A DNA stretch of 64,000 nt, taken from Ampullaceana balthica (Eukaryota; Mollusca; Gastropoda; Lymnaeidae). Made by a program: the position numbers and the translations under genes. The notes beneath the pieces are model-generated. The model searched no databases. It saw only the letters and a list, made by a program, of their open reading frames with translations, and was not told the origin of the DNA. Within the stretch, counting starts at the first letter, position 1, and each line of letters starts with the position of its first letter. This document shows positions 26,201 to 37,800 of this stretch, piece after piece. The stretch covers positions 2,395,984 through 2,459,983 of the forward strand of contig CALYLW010000057.1 of assembly GCA_944989445.1 (NCBI GenBank). The letters run 5' to 3'.

Positions 26201-26206
26201 TCTCCG
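23203..26206. repeat. 3-kb array of 15-bp units (about 200 copies)
   Basis: The unit is CTCCATTAGTAAACT with variants CCCCATT, TCTATT and TCCGTT. Occasional 14- or 16-bp units (24345-24530, 25010) shift the phase. The 15-bp period opens long frames on both strands (VNSPL on plus; GEFTN and MESLL on minus, up to 430 codons). They lack any unique domain, so I treat them as non-coding. Confidence 0.97.
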
Positions 26207-26714
26207 TTTGTGAATATCGATGATTTTATATAAATGAAAACAAAATCTTACTCATTTAATTTCTTTGAATGAAAGAAACAACACATTTATATACGTTCTA
26301 TAAAAAATTTAAAACTCTGTCATATATATACTATTTATATTTATAAATGTTATATAGTTGATGATAAAAGGAAATAATCGAACTCATTTACTTTTATAAT
26401 AAAATATTTCACTTGTTTTCTAATTTAAATTTTAAGTCTCAATAATTTAATTTACATTTATGTAATAAATGTCACTTATTAACTTTAAATAAAAATACAA
26501 ATCTCAATTCTTTTACTTAATATAAATGAAATAATTTGTTTATTTGTGAATATTTTTTTTATGAAAGTTTTTTTTTAAATAGTTAAATATCTATTTATGC
26601 ATTTACTTATACATCATATTATTATTGCTGTTTTTAGCATTGCGCTCTAAATTGACTTAGTCTTTTCAATTTTACAGTGTATGAGAATGATACTGCTGCG
26701 AGATTATCTATATA
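26207..26714. other. AT-rich stretch with no gene
   Basis: Simple AT-rich sequence between the 15-bp array and the Helitron-like end. Confidence 0.45.
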
Positions 26715-27043
26715 CTAGCAACAAAGCCCGTCCAAGGACGTTCCGCCACCTTTCGGTGGCATGTTGTAACTCCCCTCCAACAGCCGTCTCGACCGGCATT
26801 ACATGTGCATCGCGTCAAAAATACTATTCATTATAGTTAAAATAAATAACTCGTAAAAGCAGAGTTTTTTGCTATAAACCCCAAAATACTCAAAATACAG
26901 TCTTGGAAGAAATACTGCACCAAAAATAACTCGTTTTGAACGTCCGCATAAATGGTGTAAACGTGTTCAATATGATAGGCTGTAGGAGTCATATGTGTTT
27001 GAGGGACCAATCGCTATAGATGACCGGACAGAACGGACAGAAA
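26715..27043 (-). mobile_element. Probable truncated Helitron-like 3' end
   Basis: At 26715 the plus strand reads A then CTAG, then the perfect hairpin CGTCCAAGGACG at 26729-26740. This mirrors the 3' end of the neighbouring element at 27250. A matching TC end is not seen before 27044, so the right border is arbitrary. Confidence 0.35.
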
Positions 27044-27249
27044 GGGGCCGTCCATAAATGACGTAACGCGATTTTTGACGATTTTTTACCCCTCCCCCCC
27101 CCTCGTCACGCGTCGTCACAAACACTTAGACCCCTCCCCTCTACAAATACGTCACAAATCTTTGACCCCCCCCCCAAAACACTTTATTTTCTTTTTGAAA
27201 ATAGTATGTTTCAAATCACTTTTATTGTCATTTAAATATTTATTATTTA

Positions 27250-28206
27250 CTAGGGGCAAGTACCCGGCTATGCCCGGGTTTAACAACAACAGCAACAACA
27301 ACAAAAACAACAACAGCAACAAAACAACAAAATCAAACAACAAAAACAAAACAACAACAAACAACAACTACAACAACAACAGCAAAAACAACAAAGCAAC
27401 AACAACAAAAAACAACAACTACAACAACAACTGCAACAACAACAGCAACAACGACAAAAACAACAACAGAAACAGCAACAGCAACAAAAACAACAAACAA
27501 CAAAACAACTTCAACAACAACAGCAACAACAACAAAGCAACAACAACAAAACAACAACTACAACAGCAACAACAACAAAGCAACAACAACATGAAGGGCA
27601 TTGTCGTCACAGGGCAAGGGATGTGGACAACAACAACAACAGCAAAAACAACACAAAAGCAACAACAGCAAAAGCAACAACAACAGAAACAACAACAGCA
27701 ACAACAACAAAAACAACCACAAAAACAAAACAACAGCAAAAACAACAAAACCAAAACAACAACAAAAACATCAACAACAAAACAACAACAAAACACAACA
27801 ACAACAGCAACAACAACAAAGCAACAACAACAAAACAACAACTACAACAACAAAAGCAACAACAAAAGCAACAACAACAAATCAACAACAATAGCAAAAC
27901 AATTATTTTATGGCGATAGTTGCCTTCTTGTTAATCTCGACACCAAAATGTTTATTATTTTGCGTCATTATTTTACGTCTTAATTTTCAATAATTTTTAT
28001 TTTATATAGCTCATATAAGGAAAAACTACATTTTTGGCCCCCGGCCCCCAGTATCTTATATATATGGAACGAAACCTGTTTAATAACCCTTCCGGTATAA
28101 TTTTGTGTACGTGTACCAAATTTCACGTTATTTGGTTGTCTGGATCTTGAGTTATTAGGGAACAGACAGACAGACAGACAACAAATGCGGCTTATATATA
28201 TAGAGA
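27250..28206 (-). mobile_element. Helitron-like element (minus strand) containing an expanded CAA/CAG-rich tract
   Basis: On the minus strand it starts TCTCTATATATATAAGCC and ends with hairpin ACCCGGGCATAGCCGGGT, eight bases, then CTAG. The plus-strand flanks are A (27249) and T (28207). It is inserted within the GGGGCCGTCC element 27044-29847, whose sequence resumes after 28207. Most of the interior is CAA microsatellite; the rest includes a cagacagacagacaga run near 28165. Confidence 0.62.
27282..27900. repeat. CAA-rich (with CAG interruptions) trinucleotide array
   Basis: About 600 bp of CAA units with CAG, AAA and ACT interruptions are broken once by a unique stretch near 27590-27625. 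The trinucleotide period opens long frames rich in N, Q and T on the plus strand and in V, L, F and C on the minus strand. None has a gene-like surround. Confidence 0.9.
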
Positions 28207-28923
28207 TAGAGAGATTTAGTGAACATATACATTGTAATATCGTAACCCGCGTTCAGCATTTTTTAAAAACATTTAACCGGCCTTCAGAAAACGAACTGTG
28301 TTAACATCCTTAGATTATATTTTAATTTAATGCATATAAATTAAAATTGACTATTAATCATCACGGTTAACGACTTTGTTTAGAAAGAAAAGTTATTCAA
28401 AAATAACATTTTTAAAATGTATTTTTTTTTAAATCCCTCAATTGACTGACGGGCATCCCGTAAGAAAGAGGTCGGCGAACAGAGGTAAATAACCTCATCT
28501 AGGGTCAAAAAGGGAATTCTTGGGGGTAATGCAGACTCATTTGGGACATATAACATCCACTACAATCCACTAGACATATTAAAATACTTCATGTGTACGT
28601 ATACGCTTAGAACATATTCCCATTATTGAACCGGTTCCTTCCAGAAAATGCATTTTTTTTAAAATTTGACAACTATGTAGATTTGTTACCTACGTACTAT
28701 ACGAAGACACCTAAATCTACCCTACTTTCATTTAATCCACATGACTTGTCTGTATCACGTATCCTTTCTGTGATATTTAAAATTAATGCTTTAAAAACTG
28801 AGCTAAGAAGAAAAGTTGTTTTATGCACCTCTCGAATTGCGATGTAAAGAATTTGATGCATTCAATAAAGTTAATGAATAGTTGACTAATTTTAAATGGG
28901 CTCATTTACCATTATATCTAGAA

Positions 28924-29106
28924 CAGTGTTTCTCAAACTTTTTAGTATGGCGACCGGCAGGAATTTTTGCCATTGCACCAGAGACCGGTGCACTATTTTC
29001 CCTGCACTGACAATTTTTTCTGTCCTTTTTTAGAACATCTGCGGACCGGCAGCGGATGGCCCACGGACCGGCACTTAGCCGCGGACCACCAATTTGAGAA
29101 GCACTG
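28924..29106. mobile_element. hAT MITE, CAGTGTTTCTCAAA family
   Basis: Ends are CAGTGTTTCTCAAA and TTTGAGAAGCACTG. Flanks ATCTAGAA (28916-28923) and ATCTATAA (29107-29114) match 7/8 and fit the hAT nTCTAGAn target. The interior has several gaccggca motifs. A solo end of the same family is near 29618-29651. Confidence 0.82.
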
Positions 29107-29617
29107 ATCTATAAGACTAGAATGGCCTGGGGCGTTTGACCAAAAACCAATCGAACAATTATATCAAACTTAAAACGTTTTTAATTCTATCAAATAGATT
29201 CCCTCCCCCCTCCCCTTTTAAATAAAAAGGATATTCCGTGTCGTTTTGACTTAAAATATCTACACATAATCCTATTCAGATCATTTTTAGACACTTGTCA
29301 TGCTTGTAAAACTCACCAGTAGCATTTTCGGGTGGGGGTGGGGCTAACGACGCTCCCCCAAATCCCCGAGTCATGTGAGCAGGACCTAGAGTCTGGGGGT
29401 TGGGGGTAATGCTCACATAAACTTGTATATTTTGGAATAACGGGCAAATAAGTCAATCAGAGAACCAAACGGAGCTGCGCTTACATCACAAATGCTTTGA
29501 TGTCAACATCAAACGACGCAGTGTAACAATTTCATATGTAATCTTGTGGATTCTCAAACTTAAGGATTATAATTAGATTTAATTTTCATGTCTTGATAGC
29601 TTACGCCAACCAGCGTC

Positions 29618-29651
29618 TGATGGCCTACCGACCGGCACATTGAGAAGCACT
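29618..29651. mobile_element. Solo right end of the CAGTGTTTCTCAAA hAT family
   Basis: The stretch gatggcctaccgaccggcac followed by attgagaagcactg matches the right end of 28924-29106. The partner end is not found; it may mark the edge of the insertion beginning near 28.28 kb. Confidence 0.45.
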
Positions 29652-29869
29652 GATTTGTTTTTTTAAAAAGTAATTAAATAAATTGTAAGGGACCAAATAT
29701 TTCAGTGGAAGTTTTATTTAAAGCTACCCTTTTGATATGACGTCACATTTCTTCTACTCCCCTCCCTCCCCCTCGTCACACATCGTCACAAAAGTGTGAC
29801 CCTCCTCCCCCCCCCCTAGGAGCGTGGCGTCATTTATGGACGGCCCCAAAGGACAGAAACTTGCCTTTT

Positions 29870-30343
29870 ACTATATAGGAGGATATAGTTCACCTAAACG
29901 GGTATATGCAAATGAGCATGACGGATGACCCTCGCTGGGGTCGACCGATCACTTTTGGCAAGCGTAGTGGGATGAAAAGAACAAAAAACGGGGGGGGGGC
30001 AAAAAAATTTCTTGCGCTTAGTTGCGTTGTTCATCCACAGAATAACATGCGATTCGTAGTGTAGTGATTATCACGTCCGCCTTGCACGCGGGAAGTCCTG
30101 GATTCAAGCCCCAGCGGGAAGAATTTAAAAAAAAATTATATGTTTTTTTCTGCCCGTTCTTTTCCCCATTTTTAAACAACAACCGCTGTGCATATGTCTC
30201 CAAGTTTACTCGCTTTTTCCCATTACTTCGTGCTGCAGTTTCTGTCCGTTCTCTCACCCCCTCCCCCTTTTCCCGTTCTTTGCACTATCTATGATGAGCA
30301 AGTCTGCGGGGTATGCTACGCCGCGGGTCGTATCTTGTACTAG
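29870..30343 (+). mobile_element. Second, diverged copy of the tRNA-bearing Helitron
   Basis: It shares with 47864-48531 the stretches gagcatgacg-atgaccctcgct, the tRNA-like segment and the 3' block gcactatctatg...agtctgcgg. The terminal hairpin at 30306-30324 has one mismatch, and CTAG is at 30340-30343, further from the hairpin than in the better copy. The left border is approximate because the TC start is not intact. The overlapping frames 30018-30294 are not genes. Confidence 0.6.
30051..30122 (+). tRNA. tRNA-Val-like pseudogene in the second Helitron copy
   Basis: TAGTGTAGTGATTATCACG matches the tRNA-Val D-arm and A-box region, and GGATTCAAGCC is B-box-like. The anticodon stem CCGC/GCGG encloses CTTGCAC, so the anticodon position reads TGC (Ala) rather than a Val triplet. 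T-stem pairing is imperfect. It is best read as a decayed tRNA-derived sequence. Confidence 0.45.
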
Positions 30344-31649
30344 ATATAAAACCTAAAGATGAGGTCTCACGTCATTCGTTGGTTGTCCGGACACAGTGCA
30401 GTTCTTCGCCTTTTATCTGCCCATTACAAAAGGTTTTATTGATGGCCAATCATGACACCCGCTTGACACCACGATAAGCGCGATTTTGGCGTTCATTTAT
30501 ATTGAGATTAAAAAGAAAAAAAGGTAACTGCTCCGTAAATGGTTCCTTTAGGTCATGGGACTTTATACGATGCTTACCCGGCCACCGGGTGTTTGAAGGA
30601 GGGGAGGGGGGTCGGCGGGGGAGGTCTGCTTATTGACGACGAGGTTCCATTAAAAAAGGCAACGTTTGCGAACGCATGATTGAAGTAAAAGAGGGGAGGG
30701 GAGATGTGTGTGTGGGGTGGTGGTGGTGGTGGGTGTAGTTCCACCTCCCTCCACACACATTCAAGTTTTAAAAGTTCGTCGAATTGCCTCTATTTAAACG
30801 TGTATTTAAACATAAAATTTTAAAATAAATAATAATAATAAAAACTAATTGGTTATAGTTCCACTCCAACTTGATGTAAATGGCCATTCAGCCTGAATTG
30901 GTATCGATCTCAAATTTTACGTGTGAATGCCATCAGTGGGGCAGTCTAATGAGTATCGGTATTATTCAAACCATCAAGTCTGTTGTCTACTTCGCTGGCC
31001 GTGTTAGCTTTTCATTAAAGCAGAACCTCAAATTTTAAAGGCTCTACTCAAATGGTGGCTTTATTCGTACCTTTAACGGTCAGACTTTTTATTTTCTCTT
31101 TCAATTTCTAAAGATTTTTTTCAGTCAATTAATCGAACTAAGATTTCATGAGATTGCCGCGAGAATGCCTTTCTTCACTAGTGGACTTTAAATTAAAATT
31201 TGCGGCGGCCTACGTCAATTTCAATTTGGATTTTAATTGCATTAAAAAGTTTAAATTTTTTTAATAATATGATTTCTCATTTCACGTGATTGGCTCGTTC
31301 TAATGAGGTCTGGACGAGCCACAATCGGGCACATTCAGTTCTTCGTTTAGTCTGTTGCCAGATTTAGTCTCTCTGCAGCCATAGTCTGTTGCCAAATTTA
31401 GTCTCTTTGCAGCCAATTCACTTTGAAAAAGTTATAGTTAGGATGATGCTGTATTATCTAATGACCTATTAGAGTCGTATAGTCTTAAATTAGCACAGAT
31501 AAGATAAATGGTCTACATCGAGGTAAATATAAGAAGAACTTCTGTCATCACAGTCATACAAAATACTGCAAGAATCTGAGTCATGCTACTATTCCCCTAT
31601 AAAGATAGTCCATACACTGACCACCAGTAACTGTGACAGTTGATGACAA
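30344..31649. other. Unassigned stretch
   Basis: A G-rich patch at 30598-30740 and a short direct repeat of agtctgttgccaratttagt at about 31345-31410 are seen. No gene is found. Confidence 0.35.
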
Positions 31650-32195
31650 ACCACACCACTTTCACGCTATCTTTTCGTGGACACACCGCTTCCACGCTAT
31701 CTTTAAGTGGACACACCACCTCCACGCTATCTTTACGTGGACACACCCCTTCCACGTTATCTTTACGTGGACACACCCCTTCCAAGTTATCTTTACGTGG
31801 ACACACTCCTTCCATGCTATCTTTACGTGGACACACCCCCTCCACGCTATCTTTACGTGGACACACCCCTTCCACGCTATCTTTACGTGGACACACCCCT
31901 TCCACGCTATCTTTACGGGGACACACCCCTTCCACGCTATCTTTACGTGGACACACCCCTTCCACGCTATCTTTACGTGGACACACCCCTTTCACGCTAT
32001 CTTTACGTGGACACACCCCTTTCACGCTGTCTTTACGTGGACACACCCCTTTCACGCTATCTTTACGTGGACACACCCCTTTCACGCTATCTTTACGTGG
32101 ACACACCCCTTTCACGCTATCTTTACGTGGACACGCCCCTTCAACGCTATCTTTACGTGGACACACCCCTTTCACGCTATCTTTACGTGGACACC
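31650..32195. repeat. 30-bp minisatellite, about 18 copies
   Basis: The unit contains ctatctttacgtggacacac and cccttccacg. Because 30 is a multiple of three, three plus-strand frames and one minus-strand frame (CPRKDSVKGV repeats, 31597-32538) stay open. No flanking gene signals are seen. Confidence 0.95.
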
Positions 32196-32257
32196 TACAA
32201 ATTGAGTACAAGCGATCAGCGCTAAAATCGACACCACACGTGAAACAAACAGCTAGA

Positions 32258-32735
32258 GCACTAGCTAAAACATGCTGGGCACCACTAGCTAAAACATGCT
32301 GGGCACTACTAGCTAAAACATGCTGGGCACCACTAGCTAAAACATGCTGGGCACTACTAGCTAAAACATGCTGGGCACTACTAGCTAAAACATGCTGGGC
32401 ACTACTAGCTAAAACATGCTGGGCACCACTAGCTAAAACATGCTGGGCACCACTAGCTAAAACATGCTGGGCACTACTAGCTAAAACATGCTGGGCACTA
32501 CTAGCTAAAACATGCTGGGCACTACTAGCTAAATACATTCTAGAAATTATTAGCTAAAACATGCTGGGCACTACTAGCTAAAACATGCTGGGCCCTACTA
32601 GCTAAAACATGCTGGGCACTACTAGCTAAAACATGCTGGGCACTACTAGCTAAAACATGCTGGGCACTACTAGCTAAAACATGCTGGGCACTACTAGCTA
32701 AAACATGCTGGGCACTACTAGCTAAATACATTCTA
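32258..32735. repeat. 24-bp minisatellite, left block
   Basis: The unit contains actagctaaaacatgctggg and cac(t/c). It grades into the 49-bp array on its right. Confidence 0.94.
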
Positions 32736-34190
32736 GAAATTATTAGCTAAAACATGCTGGGCACTACTAGCTAAATACATTCTAGAAATTATTAGCTTAA
32801 ACATGCTGGGCACTACTAGCTAAATACATTCTAGAAATTATTAGCTAAAACATGCTGGGCACTACTAGCTAAATACATTCTAGAAATTATTAGCTAAAAC
32901 ATGCTGGGCACTACTAGCTAAATACATTCTAGAAATTATTAGCTAAAACATGCTGGGCACTACTAGCTAAATACATTCTAGAAATTATTAGCTAAAACAT
33001 GCTGGGCACTACTAGCTAAATACATTCTAGAAATTATTAGCTAAAACATGCTGGGCACTACTAGCTAAATACATTCTAGAAATTATTAGCTAAAACATGC
33101 TGGGCACTACTAGCTAAATACATTCTAGAAATTATTAGCTAAAACATGCTGGGCACTACTAGCTAAATACATTCTAGAAATTATTAGCTAAAACATGCTG
33201 GGCACTACTAGCTAAATACATTCTAGAAATTATTAGCTAAAACATGCTGGGCACTACTAGCTAAATACATTCTAGAAATTATTAGCTAAAACATGCTGGG
33301 CACTACTAGCTAAATACATTCTAGAAATTATTAGCTAAAACATGCTGGGCACTACTAGCTAAATACATTCTAGAAATTATTAGCTTAAACATGCTGGGCA
33401 CTACTAGCTAAATACATTCTAGAAATTATTAGCTAAAACATGCTGGGCACTACTAGCTAAATACATTCTAGAAATTATTAGCTAAAACATGCTGGGCACT
33501 ACTAGCTAAATACATTCTAGAAATTATTAGCTAAAACATGCTGGGCACTACTAGCTAAATACATTCTAGAAATTATTAGCTAAAACATGCTGGGCACTAC
33601 TAGCTAAATACATTCTAGAAATTATTAGCTTAAACATGCTGGGCACTACTAGCTAAATACATTCTAGAAATTATTAGCTAAAACATGCTGGGCACTACTA
33701 GCTAAATACATTCTAGAAATTATTAGCTAAAACATGCTGGGCACTACTAGCTAAATACATTCTAGAAATTATTAGCTAAAACATGCTGGGCACTACTAGC
33801 TAAATACATTCTAGAAATTATTAGCTAAAACATGCTGGGCACTACTAGCTAAATACATTCTAGAAATTATTAGCTAAAACATGCTGGGCACTACTAGCTA
33901 AATACATTCTAGAAATTATTAGCTAAAACATGCTGGGCACTACTAGCTAAATACATTCTAGAAATTATTAGCTAAAACATGCTGGGCACTACTAGCTAAA
34001 TACATTCTAGAAATTATTAGCTAAAACATGCTGGGCACTACTAGCTAAATACATTCTAGAAATTATTAGCTTAAACATGCTGGGCACTACTAGCTAAATA
34101 CATTCTAGAAATTATTAGCTAAAACATGCTGGGCACTACTAGCTAAATACATTCTAGAAATTATTAGCTAAAACATGCTGGGCACTACTA

Positions 34191-34829
34191 AACTAAACAC
34201 ATATTCTGTAGGCCTGAGACTAATCTCTTAAGGCCTTGGCTAGAACCTGGGCAATCTGCTCCATCTGCTGAGCATTGCCATACAACATTGTCTTTACATG
34301 GGACTCGCCCGCCTCCCTCACCCCCCCGGCTATATCGAGCGCCGGGCAAAACGTCACCAGGTGTTCGACTGTCTCAGGGGCTTGGCTGCAATGACGGCAG
34401 TTCGAGTCCCTGTTGTGGTCTAGCCTGTGAAAGTAAGAGTTGGTTGGGCAATGTTCTGTCCTCATCTGAGTCACCAAACCCTGGTGTTTGCGACTCAGGT
34501 TCCACCACTGGTCTGAACGGCTTGGCCTGGGCATGTTAGCGAATACCCCTCTGGCTGTTGTGTTGTCAGCCCACTCCTGGTACCACTTATTCCGAAAGTG
34601 GTCCTTTAGCCAGTTTTTTGCCCCGAGATAGGTGACTGGGGTCTCTGGTTGGGGCAGTGCTGCGCCTGCTTTGGCCAGGGAGTCTGCTTTTTCGTTGCCA
34701 TTAACATTCACGTGGCTCGGGATCCACTGCACTGTTACCTTACCTCCAAGTCTTTCGAGTCTACCCACGTCTTCCAAGATGACGTCAACCAAGTGGGTAC
34801 TACGATTCTCACTAGCCAGGACTTCGAGG
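34191..34829 (-). mobile_element. 5'-truncated LINE fragment inserted in the 49-bp satellite
   Basis: The 639-bp insert interrupts the 49-bp array. The 14-mer GCTGGGCACTACTA stands at both borders (34177-34190, 34830-34843), as a target duplication would, though array periodicity could also give it. On the minus strand the insert carries RNase H and zinc-knuckle coding, then a stop and a short 3' part with no A tail. Confidence 0.8.
34220..34828 (-). pseudogene. LINE ORF2 C-terminal fragment: RNase H domain and CCHC knuckle
   Basis: The minus-strand frame is open from 34828 to the stop at 34220 and has no start of its own. WIPSHVNVNGNEKADSLAK holds the conserved His and Asp of the RNase H C-terminal part. 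CRHCSQAPETVEHLVTFC is the C-x2-C-x8-H-x4-C motif found after RNase H in many non-LTR retrotransposons (I/Jockey-like groups). The catalytic residues of the first half of RNase H and the whole reverse transcriptase are missing. No frameshift is visible, so the insertion looks young. Confidence 0.85.
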
Positions 34830-37800
34830 GCTGGGCACTACTAGCTAAATACATTCTAGAAATTATTAGCTAAAACATGCTGGGCACTACTAGCTAAATA
34901 CATTCTAGAAATTATTAGCTAAAACATGCTGGGCACTACTAGCTAAATACATTCTAGAAATTATTAGCTAAAACATGCTGGGCACTACTAGCTAAATACA
35001 TTCTAGAAATTATTAGCTAAAACATGCTGGGCACTACTAGCTAAATACATTCTAGAAATTATTAGCTAAAACATGCTGGGCACTACTAGCTAAATACATT
35101 CTAGAAATTATTAGCTAAAACATGCTGGGCACTACTAGCTAAATACATTCTAGAAATTATTAGCTAAAACATGCTGGGCACTACTAGCTAAATACATTCT
35201 AGAAATTATTAGCTAAAACATGCTGGGCACTACTAGCTAAATACATTCTAGAAATTATTAGCTAAAACATGCTGGGCACTACTAGCTAAATACATTCTAG
35301 AAATTATTAGCTAAAACATGCTGGGCACTACTAGCTAAATACATTCTAGAAATTATTAGCTAAAACATGCTGGGCACTACTAGCTAAATACATTCTAGAA
35401 ATTATTAGCTAAAACATGCTGGGCACTAGCTAAATACATTCTAGAAATTATTAGCTAAAACATGCTGGGCACTACTAGCTAAATACATTCTAGAAATTAT
35501 TAGCTAAAACATGCTGGGCACTACTAGCTAAATACATTCTAGAAATTATTAGCTAAAACATGCTGGGCACTACTAGCTAAATACATTCTAGAAATTATTA
35601 GCTAAAACATGCTGGGCACTACTAGCTAAATACATTCTAGAAATTATTAGCTAAAACATGCTGGGCACTACTAGCTAAATACATTCTAGAAATTATTAGC
35701 TAAAACATGCTGGGCACTACTAGCTAAATACATTCTAGAAATTATTAGCTAAAACATGCTGGGCACTACTAGCTAAATACATTCTAGAAATTATTAGCTA
35801 AAACATGCTGGGCACTACTAGCTAAATACATTCTAGAAATTATTAGCTAAAACATGCTGGGCACTACTAGCTAAATACATTCTAGAAATTATTAGCTAAA
35901 ACATGCTGGGCACTACTAGCTAAATACATTCTAGAAATTATTAGCTAAAACATGCTGGGCACTACTAGCTAAATACATTCTAGAAATTATTAGCTAAAAC
36001 ATGCTGGGCACTACTAGCTAAATACATTCTAGAAATTATTAGCTAAAACATGCTGGGCACTACTAGCTAAATACATTCTAGAAATTATTAGCTAAAACAT
36101 GCTGGGCACTACTAGCTAAATACATTCTAGAAATTATTAGCTAAAACATGCTGGGCACTACTAGCTAAATACATTCTAGAAATTATTAGCTAAAACATGC
36201 TGGGCACTACTAGCTAAATACATTCTAGAAATTATTAGCTAAAACATGCTGGGCACTACTAGCTAAATACATTCTAGAAATTATTAGCTAAAACATGCTG
36301 GGCACTACTAGCTAAATACATTCTAGAAATTATTAGCTAAAACATGCTGGGCACTACTAGCTAAATACATTCTAGAAATTATTAGCTAAAACATGCTGGG
36401 CACTACTAGCTAAATACATTCTAGAAATTATTAGCTAAAACATGCTGGGCACTACTAGCTAAATACATTCTAGAAATTATTAGCTAAAACATGCTGGGCA
36501 CTACTAGCTAAATACATTCTAGAAATTATTAGCTAAAACATGCTGGGCACTACTAGCTAAATACATTCTAGAAATTATTAGCTAAAACATGCTGGGCACT
36601 ACTAGCTAAATACATTCTAGAAATTATTAGCTAAAACATGCTGGGCACTACTAGCTAAATACATTCTAGAAATTATTAGCTAAAACATGCTGGGCACTAC
36701 TAGCTAAATACATTCTAGAAATTATTAGCTAAAACATGCTGGGCACTACTAGCTAAATACATTCTAGAAATTATTAGCTAAAACATGCTGGGCACTACTA
36801 GCTAAATACATTCTAGAAATTATTAGCTAAAACATGCTGGGCACTACTAGCTAAATACATTCTAGAAATTATTAGCTAAAACATGCTGGGCACTACTAGC
36901 TAAATACATTCTAGAAATTATTAGCTAAAACATGCTGGGCACTACTAGCTAAATACATTCTAGAAATTATTAGCTAAAACATGCTGGGCACTACTAGCTA
37001 AATACATTCTAGAAATTATTAGCTAAAACATGCTGGGCACTACTAGCTAAATACATTCTAGAAATTATTAGCTAAAACATGCTGGGCACTACTAGCTAAA
37101 TACATTCTAGAAATTATTAGCTAAAACATGCTGGGCACTACTAGCTAAATACATTCTAGAAATTATTAGCTAAAACATGCTGGGCACTACTAGCTAAATA
37201 CATTCTAGAAATTATTAGCTAAAACATGCTGGGCACTACTAGCTAAATACATTCTAGAAATTATTAGCTAAAACATGCTGGGCACTACTAGCTAAATACA
37301 TTCTAGAAATTATTAGCTAAAACATGCTGGGCACTACTAGCTAAATACATTCTAGAAATTATTAGCTAAAACATGCTGGGCACTACTAGCTAAATACATT
37401 CTAGAAATTATTAGCTAAAACATGCTGGGCACTACTAGCTAAATACATTCTAGAAATTATTAGCTAAAACATGCTGGGCACTACTAGCTAAATACATTCT
37501 AGAAATTATTAGCTAAAACATGCTGGGCACTACTAGCTAAATACATTCTAGAAATTATTAGCTAAAACATGCTGGGCACTACTAGCTAAATACATTCTAG
37601 AAATTATTAGCTAAAACATGCTGGGCACTACTAGCTAAATACATTCTAGAAATTATTAGCTAAAACATGCTGGGCACTACTAGCTAAATACATTCTAGAA
37701 ATTATTAGCTAAAACATGCTGGGCACTACTAGCTAAATACATTCTAGAAATTATTAGCTAAAACATGCTGGGCACTACTAGCTAAATACATTCTAGAAAT

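Larger units (their letters stand above)
27044..29847. mobile_element. GGGGCCGTCC-type TIR element, expanded by nested insertions
   Basis: The left end is GGGGCCGTCCATAAATGACG and the right end CGTCATTTATGGACGGCCCC, a perfect 20-bp inverted repeat. Subterminal C-rich and cgtcacaaa motifs match the compact copy at 47415-47813. Aligning the two by eye shows that the Helitron 27250-28206 and a further insertion of about 28.28-29.64 kb (including the hAT MITE 28924-29106) have been added. No transposase is seen and the superfamily is not assigned. Confidence 0.7.

Noticed and set aside
27075..27983. 302-codon N/Q/T-rich plus-strand frame
   Set aside because: It is explained by the CAA microsatellite inside a Helitron-like element and is open on both strands.
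31597..32557. Frames of over 300 codons across the 30-bp and 24-bp arrays on both strands
   Set aside because: Unit lengths divisible by three keep all these frames open; no domain, splice or start context supports a gene.
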